From: Cladorhizidae sp. MBARI D1340-BT2
Lineage: Eukaryota; Porifera; Demospongiae; Poecilosclerida; Cladorhizidae
Direction of reading: 5' to 3'
Length of the DNA stretch: 64,000 bases
Assembly: GCA_028752905.1 (NCBI GenBank)
Contig: JAQNBH010000299.1
Location: 62,001 to 126,000, forward strand
Part shown: piece after piece, positions 22,451-33,827 of the stretch
How positions within the stretch are numbered: position 1 is the stretch's first letter
How the letters are laid out: the number at the start of each line of letters is the position of its first letter
Program-made: the position numbers and the translations under genes
The notes under the pieces: model-generated
The model's input: only the letters and a program-made list of their open reading frames with translations
Database searches by the model: none
Told to the model about the DNA's origin: nothing

Positions 22451-23490
22451 AAGATGAGCTTTCTCTGAAGAAGTGAGCAACTCCTTGCTAAAGGCAGGGT
22501 AAGCGACTTTCTTCCAGAAGCCAAAGTCAACCTCCTCTTCGCTATTGGATACATGCAGAGCCACAGCTGGCATGTCTGGTATATAAGTGGTAGCCTACAG
22601 AGCTACTGGATACATGCAGTGCCACAGCTGGCATGTCAGGTATATAAGTGGTAGCCTACAGAAAATAGTGCATTGTACACTTGTAATACGGCAGAGATGA
22701 ATATGTGATTGTCAATATGCTTGGTTCCATGGAAACAACACTCCTATGTATGTATGTACATGTATGTATGTATAATGTTGCACTTGCTTTTCTTTGAATA
22801 AGAGAGCCGCTTCACTTTCACCATTCCAAGGAACTGGTGGTAGCCATTGTCAGCTTTAGCTTGAGAGCTACAAGAATGAGAGGAAGCAAATGTGCCACAA
22901 GTCAACATGGAAAAAGTTTTCCTTCGCAAGCAAAGTGGTGTTAAAAATATGTTCTCCAACCTCTCCTGGAAACAATAATATACACCAACCAAAACCAATC
23001 TTATTGTACCTCCTCCATCTCTAGACATCTTTCCCACCACCTCTCAATCTTTCTCCAACATTTCATGCAGAGAGAAACTTTACCATTGCTGTGCTGGGAT
23101 AGGATCTGGCTACGTCCGTCTCTTCCAGCCATATGACAGTGGCAATTACACTACCATGTAAGCTCAGACACCATAGGAAATATTTGTACCTAAGCATTTG
23201 AATTATGTCCACATTCTTGGTGGGTGTGTATGTGCGTGCCAAATAGTCTGCACTGTTGTTTAAAAAAATTGACTGTTGGACGGGAGGAGCAAGAAATATG
23301 AACAAGTGCTTTTTTTAAATGGCTGATGATCGCAACTGCCTTTGTGTACGGCCGCATCCTATTTTTTGCTACTGTTTTTGGAGGTTCTTCTTAGGTGTTA
23401 AGCTGCATAGGCTCGTGTGCTTACTGAATACATTCACTCTTAAAGCAAAGACGAGCTCCTGGGCAGGCGTCCTTGCTGTAAATGATGTTG
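22451..23490. other. Unique spacer with a 61-bp tandem duplication
   Basis: TGGATACATGCAG...GGTATATAAGTGGTAGCC is present twice with a 61-bp offset (22546 and 22607). Short minus-strand frames at 22744-23040 (98 codons) and 23063-23305 (80 codons) have no recognisable domain, and I do not call them genes. Confidence 0.5.
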
Positions 23491-25164
23491 CAGACATAGA
23501 GAGATATAGCACTGCCTGGCAGACATGGAGAGATATAGCACTGCCTGGCAGACATAGAGAGATATAGCACTGCCTGGCAGACATAGAGAGATATAGCACT
23601 GCCTGGCAGACATGGAGAGATATAGCACTGCCTGGCAGACATAGAGAGATATAGCACTGCCTGACAGACATAGAGAGATATAGCACTGCCTGGCAGACAT
23701 AGAGAGATATAGAGCTGCCTGACAGACATAGAGAGATATAGCACTGCCTGGCAGACATAGAGAGATATAGCACTGCCTGGCAGACATAGAGAGATATAGC
23801 ACTGCCTGGCAGACATAGAGAGATATAGCACTGCCTGACAGACATAGAGAGATATAGCACTGCCTGGCAGACATAGAGAGATATAGCACTGCCTGGCAGA
23901 CATAGAGAGATATAGCACTGCCTGGCAGACATAGAGAGATATAGCACTGCCTGGCAGACATAGAGAGATATAGCACTGCCTGACAGACATAGAGAGATAT
24001 AGCACTGCCTGGCAGACATAGAGAGATATAGCACTGCCTGGCAGACATAGAGAGATATAGCACTGCCTGGCAGACATAGAGAGATATAGCACTGCCTGGC
24101 AGACATAGAGAGATATAGCACTGCCTGACAGACATAGAGAGATATAGCACTGCCTGACAGACATAGAGAGATATAGCACTGCCTGACAGACATAGAGAGA
24201 TATAGCACTGCCTGGCAGACATAGAGAGATATAGCACTGCCTGGCAGACATAGAGAGATATAGCACTGCCTGGCAGACATAGAGAGATATAGCACTGCCT
24301 GGCAGACATAGAGAGATATAGCACTGCCTGGCATAGAGAGATATAGCACTGCCTGACAGACATAGAGAGATATAGCACTGCCTGGCAGACATAGAGAGAT
24401 ATAGTACTGCCTGACAGACATAGAGAGATATAGCACTGCCTGACAGACATAGAGAGATATAGCACTGCCTGACAGACATAGAGAGATATAGCACTGCCTG
24501 GCAGACATAGAGAGATATAGCACTGCCTGACAGACATAGAGAGATATAGCACTGCCTGGCAGACATAGAGAGATATAGCACTGCCTGGCAGACATAGAGA
24601 GATATAGCACTGCCTGACAGACATAGAGAGATATAGCACTGCCTGGCAGACATAGAGAGATATAGCACTGCCTGGCAGACATAGAGAGATATAGCACTGC
24701 CTGACAGACATAGAGAGATATAGCACTGCCTGGCAGACATAGAGAGATATAGCACTGCCTGGCAGACATAGAGAGATATAGCACTGCCTGGCAGACATAG
24801 AGAGATATAGCACTGCCTGGCAGACATAGAGAGATATAGCACTGCCTGACAGACATAGAGAGATATAGCACTGCCTGACAGACATAGAGAGATATAGCAC
24901 TGCCTGACAGACATAGAGAGATATAGCACTGCCTGGCAGACATAGAGAGATATAGCACTGCCTGGCAGACATAGAGAGATATAGCACTGCCTGGCAGACA
25001 TAGAGAGATATAGCACTGCCTGACAGACATAGAGAGATATAGCACTGCCTGACAGACATAGAGAGATATAGCACTGCCTGGCAGACATAGAGAGATATAG
25101 CACTGCCTGGCAGACATGGAGAGATATAGCACTGCCTGACAGACATAGAGAGATATAGCACTGC
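23491..25164. repeat. 29-bp minisatellite, about 57 copies
   Basis: The unit is CAGACATAGAGAGATATAGC followed by ACTGCCTGG. Nearly every unit is one of two types, ending CTGG or CTGA; a few have TGGAGAG, and one near 24332 lacks about 4 bp. As 29 is not a multiple of three, all three minus-strand frames stay open with the same rotating repeat (CQAVLYLSMSAR), which is why they are not genes. Confidence 0.95.
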
Positions 25165-25286
25165 TCATTCTTGCACCAAGTGCAGCTTATTGTATTTGCA
25201 TTCTAATTAGAGAACACCTCCAGAAGTTCACACTTGAGAAATAAAAGAGTTACAACTAATAATACAATTATGACAACAAACAACAA

Positions 25287-25317
<31 letters not shown>

Positions 25318-26098
25318 CATGCAATCAGACACTACTCACTGACAATCACAGCAACATCAAGGGACACCAGAACTTGAGCAGCGGAGAGAGCTTTTTGAAA
25401 TTTTCATTAGCATTGCTAGATTTAGTATGCTCCTCCTCTGAACACTGTCCAGTGCTGGCTATATACTACATATATTCCATCTCTCTCCACCCATACCCAC
25501 AGGTATACTTACTCAGTGGCCCAGAGAGTGATACTCCGCCCATCATCTCATGTCCGCTTGTTCTATGAGTTGCACTCCCTGCCAGTTAGGTAGAGGATGC
25601 TGCCATAGGGACAGACATGTGGACCAGAGGTGTGTGTGATGTATAGGGTAACTAAACACCACATCTGAAGAATCCAACTCCTCCATCTCCAAAATCTGCG
25701 GAGCCAGTCAAGTATCCAATAGAATAGAAATGCATTAATCATAGTTGGCATACATCATCGTAATCTCTGTTACAAGTACAATATTTACACTTCTTCAGTC
25801 TACAAGATCCATTAGGAATTCCCTCTAATAGCTCCCCCCCCCCCACCCCCAAGACTCATTATGAGGACCTACAAACAAACGTAAGCAACGCACCCTCCCC
25901 CAATCTCACCCCCAACAGTGGAACGTGATGTGTGACAAACAAACAGCTCCAACGATGAAGACAAAGTATCTCCACCCAAATAATACCCGACACAAGTTCC
26001 TTCATCTTGAGCAGGAAGTATATATATCTACACCAACCAGGCCTCCAGTACTGCACACTTCCTGTGTCCTTTGCTACTTTTTGTCATTAATTTACAAG
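25165..26098. other. Unique spacer with CA and poly-C tracts
   Basis: A CA microsatellite at 25284-25313, a C-rich tract near 25838-25852, and otherwise unremarkable DNA. No frame with a recognisable domain. Confidence 0.5.
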
Positions 26099-28067
26099 CT
26101 CTTATTGGTAGAGGAGGGCAGGGAAGGTTCTTGTTAGTGTGACCTCTTATTGGTAGAGGAGGAGAGGGAAGGTTCTTGTTAGTGTGACCTCTTATTGGTA
26201 GAGGAGGGCAGGGAAGGTTCTTGTTAGTGTGACCTCTTATTGGTAGAGGAGGGCAGGGAAGGTTCTTGTTAGTGTGACCTCTTATTGGTAGAGGAGGGCA
26301 GGGAAGGTTCTTGTTAGTGTGACCTCTTATTGGTAGAGGAGGGCAGGGAAGGTTCTTGTTAGTGTGACCTCTTATTGGTAGAGGAGGGTAGGGAAGGTTC
26401 TTGTTAGTGTGACCTCTTATTGGTAGAGGAGGGCAGGGAAGGTTCTTGTTAGTGTGACCTCTTATTGGTAGAGGAGGGCAGGGAAGGTTCTTGTTAGTGT
26501 GGCCTCTTATTGGTAGAGGAGGGTAGGGAAGGTTCTTGTTAGTGTGACCTCTTATTGGTAGAGGAGGGCAGGGAAGGTTCTTGTTAGTATGACCTCTTAT
26601 TGGTAGAGGAGGAGAGGGAAGGTTCTTGTTAGTGTGACCTCTTATTGGTAGAGGAGGGCAGGGAAGGTTCTTGTTAGTGTGACCTCTTATTGGTAGAGGA
26701 GGGCAGGGAAGGTTCTTGTTAGTGTGACCTCTTATTGGTAGAGGAGGAGAGGGAAGGTTCTTGTTAGTGTGACCTCTTATTGGTAGAGGAGGATAGGGAA
26801 GGTTCTTGTTAGTGTGGCCTCTTATTGGTAGAGGAGGGCAGGGAAGGTTCTTGTTAGTGTGGCCTCTTGTAGAGGAGGGCAGGGAAGGTTCTTGTTAGTG
26901 TGACCTCTTATTGGTAGAGGAGGGCAGGGAAGGTTCTTGTTAGTGTGGCCTCTTGTAGAGGAGGGCAGGGAAGGTTCTTGTTAGTGTGACCTCTTATTGG
27001 TACAGGAGGGCAGGGAAGGTTCTTGTTAGTGTGACCTCTTATTGGTAGAGGAGGGCAGGGAAGGTTCTTGTTAGTGTGACCTCTTATTGGTAGAGGAGGG
27101 CAGGGAAGGTTCTTGTTAGTGTGACCTCTTATTGGTAGAGGAGGGCAGGGAAGGTTCTTGTTAGTGTGGCCTCTTGTAGAGGAGGGCAGGGAAGGTTCTT
27201 GTTAGTGTGACCTCTTATTGGTAGAGGAGGGCAGGGAAGGTTCCTGTTAGTGTGACCTCTTATTGGTAGAGGAGGGCAGGGAAGGTTCTTGTTAGTGTGA
27301 CCTCTTATTGGTACAGGAGGGCAGGGAAGGTTCTTGTTAGTGTGACCTCTTATTGGTAGAGGAGGGCAGGGAAGGTTCTTGTTAGTGTGACCTCTTATTG
27401 GTAGAGGAGGGCAGGGAAGGTTCTTGTTAGTGTGACCTCTTATTGGTACAGGAGGGCAGGGAAGGTTCTTGTTAGTGTGACCTCTTATTGGTACAGGAGG
27501 GCAGGGAAGGTTCTTGTTAGTGTGACCTCTTATTGGTAGAGGAGGGTAGGGAAGGTTCTTGTTAGTGTGACCTCTTATTGGTAGAGGAGGAGAGGGAAGG
27601 TTCTTGTTAGTGTGACCTCTTATTGGTAGAGGAGGATAGGGAAGGTTCTTGTTAGTGTGACCTCTTATTGGTAGAGGAGGATAGGGAAGGTTCTTGTTAG
27701 TGTGACCTCTTATTGGTAGAGGAGGATAGGGAAGGTTCTTGTTAGTGTGACCTCTTATTGGTAGAGTAGGAGGGGGAAGGTTCTTGTTAGTGTGAGCTCT
27801 TATTGGTAGAGGAGGGCAGGGAAGGTTCTTGTTAGTGTGACCTCTTATTGGTAGAGGAGGGCAGGGAAGGTTCTTGTTAGTGTGACCTCTTATTGGTAGA
27901 GGAGGGCAGGGAAGGTTCTTGTTAGTGTGACCTCTTATTGGTAGAGTAGGAGGGGGAAGGTTCTTGTTAGTGTGACCTCTTATTGGTAGAGGAGGGCAGG
28001 GAAGGTTCTGACCTCTTATTGGTAGAGGAGGATAGGGAAGGTTCTTGTTAGTGTGACCTCTTATTGG
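26099..28067. repeat. 45-bp minisatellite, about 44 copies
   Basis: The unit joins CTCTTATTGGTAGAGGAGGG, CAGGGAAGGTTCTTGTTAGT and GTGAC. Variants include GGGCAGGG/GGAGAGGG/GGATAGGG and a 41-bp form lacking ATTG (near 26864, 26951 and 27170). The long minus-strand frame (RGHTNKNLPCPPLPI repeated) reflects the multiple-of-three unit length. Confidence 0.95.
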
Positions 28068-28082
28068 CAGGGAACTACATGT

Positions 28083-28595
28083 GTAGGTCCTACTGTACTT
28101 AAGCCCTAACAGTAACACACTTCCCAAGATCTTGCACTCCCCAGCTGTTCTAGTAAAGTGTAGCCAAACATTGCTGCATCTAACTTCCCACTCCCCAGCT
28201 TCCCTACTAGAGTTGACAGCAGGGATGTAGATTCATATTCACCAGTTCTTCCCTAAAAGGGATGCATGTAGCACACAGAAAGGTAACTGAGTGAACACAT
28301 ACTCCTTAACAGTTCTTGTAAATTCCTTATTGCCAGCTGCTAAAATAGTTTTACTTGCAGGCTAGATAGTGTATGTATTTGGGGAATGGCTAACAGTTGG
28401 TAGCTATAACTCAAGCCACAGCTTTGTTTCTTTACCAGCCTACCTTCCTGGCTACAGGCTCAGGCAGCATTGTTTCTTTACCACCTAACCTCTAACCATA
28501 GTAACTCAATACAGTAACTCAAGCAGCAGCTTTGTTTCTTTACCAGCCTACCTTCCTGGCTACAGGCTCAGGCAGCATTGTTTCTTTATACCCTA
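28083..28595. repeat. Recurring spacer module, copy 2
   Basis: Same block as 21541-21958. Its last ~75 bp (CAGCTTTGTTTCTTTACCAG to GGCAGCATTGTTTC) are tandemly duplicated here. Confidence 0.88.
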
Positions 28596-28604
28596 CAGTA
28601 CTTA

Positions 28605-30722
28605 TAAACCTAGACATTGTCCAGCCCCTAACCCTAGCCTTGGTACATGTACAAGCCATAACCCTAGTGAATGTCCAAACCCTAACTCTAGCCTTTGTCC
28701 AAGCACTAACCCTATTCAATTTACAACCCCTAACCATAGCCAACCTCCATGCCCTCACCATGGTTATTGTTCAAAACCTTTAACCTGTAGCCTTTGTGAA
28801 AGAACTAACCATGTTCAATGTACAACCCTTAACCCTAGCCTTTGTCCAAGCCCTTTCCATGGTTATTGTTCAAACCCCTTAACCTAGCTTTTGTCCAAGC
28901 CCTAACCCTAGTCATTGTCCAAGCCCTAACCCTAGTCATTGTCCAAGCCCTAACCCTAGTCATGGTCCAAGCCCTAACCCTAGTCATTGTCCAAGCCCTA
29001 ACCCTCTTCATTGTCCAAGCCCTAACCCTAGTCATTGTCCAAGCCCTAACCCTAGTCATTGTTCAAGCCCTAACCCTAGTCATTGTCCAAGCACTAACCC
29101 TAGTCATTGTCCAAGCCCTAACCCTTGTCATTGTCCAAGCACTAACCCTAGTCATTGTCCAAGCCCTAACCCTAGTCATTGTCCAAGCACTAACCCTAGT
29201 CATTGTCCAAGCCCTAACCCTAGTCATTGTTCAAGCCCTAACCCTAGTCATTGTCCAAGCACTAACCCTAGTCATTGTCCAAGCCCTAACCCTTGTCATT
29301 GTCCAAGCACTAACCCTAGTCATTGTCCAAGCCCTAACCCTAGTCATTGTCCAAGCACTAACCCTAGTCATTGTCCAAGCCCTAACCCTAGTCATTGTCC
29401 AAGCCCTAACCCTAGCCATTGTCCAAGCACTAATCCTAGCCATTGTCCAAGCACTAATCCTAGTCATTGTCCAAGCCCTAACCCTAGTCATTGTCCAAGC
29501 CCTAACCATAGTCATTGTCCAAGCCCTAACCCTAGTCATTGTCCAAGCCCTAACCCTAGTCATTGTCCAAGCACTAGCCCTAACCCTAGTCATTGTCCAG
29601 GTCCTAACCCTAGTCATTGTCCAAGCCCTAACCCTAGTCATTGTCCAAGCCCTAACCCTAGTCATTGTCCAAGCCCTAACCCTAGTCATTGTCCAAGCAC
29701 TAACCCTAGTCATTGTCCAAGCCCTAGTCATTGTCCAAGCCCTAACCCTAGTCATTGTCCAAGCCCTAACCCTAGTCATTGTCCAAGCCCTAACCCTAGT
29801 CATTGTCCAAGCCCTAACCCTTGTCATTGTCCAAGCACTAGCCCTAACCCTAGTCATTGTCCAGGCCCTAACCCTAGTCATTGTCCAAGCCCTAACCCTA
29901 GTCATTGTCCAAGCCCTAACCCTAGTCATTGTCCAAGCACTAACCCTAGTCATTGTCCAAGCCCTAGTCATTGTCCAAGCCCTAACCCTAGTCATTGTCC
30001 AAGCCCTAACCCTAGTCATGGTCCAAGCCCTAACCCTAGTCATGGTCCAAGCCCTAACCCTAGTCATGGTCCAAGCCCTAACCCTAGTCATTGTCCAAGC
30101 CCTAACCCTAGTCATTGTCCAAGCCCTAACCCTAGTCATTGTCCAAGCCCTAACCCTTGTCATTGTCCAAGCACTAGCCCTAACCCTAGTCATTGTCCAG
30201 GCCCTAACCCTAGTCATTGTCCAAGCCCTAACCCTAGTCATTGTCCAAGCCCTAACCCTAGTCATTGTCCAAGCACTAACCCTAGTCATTGTCCAAGCCC
30301 TAGTCATTGTCCAAGCCCTAACCCTAGTCATTGTCCAAGCCCTAACCCTAGTCATGGTCCAAGCCCTAACCCTAGTCATGGTCCAAGCCCTAACCCTAGT
30401 CATGGTCCAAGCCCTAACCCTAGTCATTGTCCAAGCCCTAACCCTAGTCATTGTCCAAGCCCTAACCCTTGTCATTGTCCAAGCACTAGCCCTAACCCTA
30501 GTCATTGTCCAGGCCCTAACCCTAGTCATTGTCCAAGCCCTAACCCTAGTCATTGTCCAAGCCCTAACCCTAGTCATTGTCCAAGCACTAACCCTAGTCA
30601 TTGTCCAAGCCCTAGTCATTGTCCAAGCCCTAACCCTAGTCATTGTCCAAGCCCTAACCCTAGTCATGGTCCAAGCCCTAACCCTAGTCATGGTCCAAGC
30701 CCTAACACTAGTCATGGTCCAA
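28605..30722. repeat. 24-bp telomere-like satellite with internal higher-order structure
   Basis: Degenerate to about 28890, then highly regular. A marker unit GCACTAGCCCTAACCC recurs at 29571, 29835, 30171 and 30483. The spacings of 264, 336 and 312 bp are all multiples of 24, showing amplification of blocks of 11-14 monomers. A 667-codon + frame and a 494-codon - frame result from the period and are not genes. Confidence 0.94.
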
Positions 30723-31100
30723 GTACATATGTGGGCCAGATCAGCGTTACTTTCGTTACGACTTTTAAGCTTGTCAAACCTGTCACTCTGGCATGCACCA
30801 ACTTATCAAACCAAACTAAGTTTGTTTATCAAAGACATACTGTAGTTATTACAGAATGTAGTTGGCTATCAATTCCCCTGGTTTATTTGTTACATGTTCA
30901 ACCATAATGGGTGGACAGCATCCATTATACAAAAAAGTGACTGTTACTTTCGTTACGTTCCTTTTGTTACGTTCCTTTTGATGCAAGTATTGATGGGAAT
31001 GTGTTGCACTTTTATACATAATTATTGGATTCAAACACCAAATTACTTAAAAGTTTATATACATTTATATTTACATAAAGATAATGACAAAGCATTACAG

Positions 31101-31101
31101 T

Positions 31102-31132
<31 letters not shown>

Positions 31133-31139
31133 GGGGGGG
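31101..31139. repeat. TG microsatellite followed by 24 consecutive G
   Basis: TG dinucleotides run into an uninterrupted G tract at 31116-31139. It lies inside the unassigned transposon and has G-quadruplex potential. Confidence 0.95.
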
Positions 31140-31295
31140 ATGCAGCAAGATGGACTGCAAGGTTGCATGAATGAGGGGGTGAGACAAAGGTTGCAAGGTG
31201 GCAGAGGGTGGGGGTGAGGAGGGGGTGGAATAATATTGATCTGAAAGTTTGGTCACAAATTTAGTTAGTTATGTTCCACTCCTCAAGACATTTAA

Positions 31296-32910
31296 CTATC
31301 TCCTTTTCATCACTGTCACTGAGAGTAACAAACCGGCTATAGTTGCTGATAGGAGCTGGTGGGCTAAGTCTGCAGAGAATGTCCTCTCTGGGTACTGGAA
31401 GTTGGTCAGATTAGGTAGGCCAGTTCCACCTATTCAGCCCGCAACTCTAAATGTGATGACAACGTGAGTAGGGGAGCTTTGTACCACCTCGCCAATCCAT
31501 GCCTTCCTATCGTACCCTGCTGCCAAGAACTCTCCAGCTTTGAATTCAGATACTATAAAATTTTCACCAACGTCCACCTCCATCTCCATGTCTTGCTTCT
31601 TCTGTTGCTGGTTTGGGACAGAAAACTCCCATGTCAGCTGAGAGTGTACGACCATCCCGTCAATATTGCGCAGGCAATGATAGCCACGTATTCCAGCTAC
31701 TGCTGGAGATGCATCCCAGAAAGCTTGCGTGAAGCCCATGTCATAATTTGACTTGTTGATATCTGCTTCATTCATCACTGTAACCTCCACCATCATCATA
31801 TTAGATGCAGCTGCAGCGAATGATGAAGCATCCCTAACAAGCACCTGCCATGCCTTCACCCTGTTGTGGACATGCCGCTTTACACTGCCACCAGTCCCGT
31901 CAACTGGGCCTTTGCCATGCGAAGTTGCAAAGAAGTTCCAGGTGATGCTGAGGTCATGGGCCTCCTCAAGCTTCTGCAAGGCATTTACAATAAATCGGCT
32001 CTTGAACTGAGCTGATGTACCGTCAGACCAGATTGACAATTTAGTTATATCATCTGGTAGTCGGCTAAGGAGATTGTTCATATATGGGAGGATGGACCAC
32101 TTCGAGTGATCAGTAGAATCTGAACAGATGACACCACTGAGGTGTTCTCCCCCCGAACCACAATGAGTGGTGAACAGAGAGACAGGGCTGTGGCCCCAAT
32201 GTGCTGACTGTATCTCATCTTGTTGGATGCACTCAAATTTCTCCGAAAAGTCAACTTGAAGTAGTGCATGAAATTTGTTGAAGTCAGGAGAAGTTGCTTC
32301 TGCATCTGCACGCTCTATGTTGTAGGTCTCGGCTTGAGCTCGCTTTACAAGGCTGTGGATCAGGAACTGGGAAGAAGTTTGAGAATGTGCTGTTTGAGGT
32401 CCTCTGTTAGTTGGAAGCCGTCTTTTTCCCATGACAACCAGGTCACTGCTTTCTCAACCATCACCACTGAATCATATGGCTCCAGGAAGAGCAGGACGTT
32501 CTCCACTCCTTGCATTTGCCATGCCAACACTCTGTCTTAGGGTTCTTGCACACCCAGCTGTCTGGGGTTTTAGAACTACACTTCTCCAATGCTGGCTCCA
32601 ACTTGTGGAGTGCATCAAGTGCAAGTATGATGTCCTCGTGATACTGGCAAACACAGCCATTCTGTGGAGTCAGACTTGAATATAGGACATGAGGTGGGCA
32701 TAGACTTTTGAACTTTGTAAGTCAAATCTGAACATCAGGGTACTGTGTCAAAAAGAGACTACGAGTCTCTTTCAGCGTACACACCAAATGGTGTGATTGT
32801 TTCTTTTCGCCAGCATGAGTAGTTGCTCGGGCGTCTTTGCGACCTGTTTGCAACGTTAATGGCCTGATCTCCCTTAACAGTTGTGCCAGATCCCCATCTT
32901 CATATGTACA
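31296..32910 (-). pseudogene. Decayed transposase-like protein with SDG and SHGKG motifs
   Basis: The longest intact piece is 31434-32432. It carries DFSEKF (residues 61-66), QDEIQSAHW, DSTDH, SDGTSAQFK (D137) and ATSHGKGPVDGTGGSVKR (H172, D178). I recall this combination from a widespread uncharacterised, transposon-associated animal protein family; an RNase-H-like nuclease fold is inference. The coding signal goes further both ways. After the TGA at 31434-31436 the same frame stays open to a TAG at 31296 with NLTNFQYPERTFSADL. Upstream, coding-like sequence continues in other frames to about 32910, including KETRSLFLTQYPDV and a Cys/His-rich segment (CVCQYHED, CKNPKTECWHGKC). At least two frameshifts (near 32360 and 32490) and in-frame stops (31434 and one near 32725) break it. 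Not functional as it stands. Confidence 0.72.
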
Positions 32911-33509
32911 TATGCCTAATTTTACGTTACTTTCGTTACAAGCTTACCTTTCACAAAGTTATTTTCGTTACGTTACTTTCGCTACAAACCTTTGAACTGA
33001 AATAAACAAAAATTTGTTCCTGCGATCTTTACCAAATTTTTTGGTGTATATGAGGGACATTGTTGGGAAGATCATATCTAACTTTTATGAAGTTATGTTT
33101 AGAACTCCATGAGCAAAGGGAACTTATTGAAGTTGAGCGTTACTTTCATTACATCAAAACATCGGGTTTGAAATTAACGTGCAATACTCGGGTAGATAGC
33201 TCTGAGCAAAATTTTTTTCTAGATATTGGTATACCTTTAAAATCCCCACACAAATAGTAACACATAAGTGTAATATCTTTATGGTATCATATATTACAGA
33301 ATGGAAAACTTTCAATTTTTTCCCTCGAAATTACAGTTAAATTTTAACTCAACTGTCAAGCACTGCTGTACTGTGTGTATGTTAGATATCAACATAAAAC
33401 CAACTTTATTAAAGGTCCCAAGGAGTGTATTTTTAGGTTCTTAAAGATTTTGGGCCCTACGACAAAATATATTTTTTGCTTTCCATGTCATGATTTTGTG
33501 ACCTGGCCC

Positions 33510-33827
33510 TCAATAACCCTAACCTTTCTCCAAGCCCTAACCCTTGTCAATGTCCAAGTCCTTATACTAGTCTTGATCCAAACCCTAACCCTAGCCGTTG
33601 TCCAAGCACTAACCCTAGTCATTTTCCAAGCTCTAACAGTAGCCTTTGTACAAGCACTAACCGTGGTCAATGTATGACCACTAAGCCTAGACTTTGTCCA
33701 AGCCCTAACCATAGTCATGGTACAAGCAATAACTCGAATCATTGTCTAAGCCCTAACCCTGATCTTTGTCCAATCCATAACCTTAGTCATTTACCAAGCT
33801 ACAGTATAGTGAAAGTCCAACCCCTAA
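33510..33827. repeat. Degenerate 24-bp satellite
   Basis: CCCTAACC, TTGTCCAAG and CACTAACC fragments with many substitutions; continuation of the array broken by the upstream transposon. Confidence 0.8.

Larger units (their letters stand above)
30733..33509 (-). mobile_element. DNA transposon of unassigned superfamily, GGGCCAG termini
   Basis: A 2,777-bp block that interrupts the 24-bp satellite. The left end reads GGGCCAGATCA and the right end, read inward, GGGCCAGGTCA: a short inverted repeat with one mismatch. I cannot see a clear target duplication. Both ends carry copies of GTTACTTTCGTTAC, at about 30745 and 30949 on the left and 32925 and 32960 on the right, which could be subterminal protein-binding sites. 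One decayed gene lies inside on the minus strand. Confidence 0.7.

Noticed and set aside
22744..23305. Two small minus-strand genes (98 and 80 codons)
   Set aside because: No recognisable domain, composition typical of non-coding AT-rich DNA, and no supporting splice or start signals.
23369..25168. Three overlapping minus-strand frames of about 560-600 codons
   Set aside because: All three phases give the same rotating peptide because the 29-bp unit has no stop on that strand; not genes.
27129..28127. Pro-rich repeat protein of 332 codons
   Set aside because: Translation of the 45-bp minisatellite only; 4-bp deletion units elsewhere in the array break the frame.
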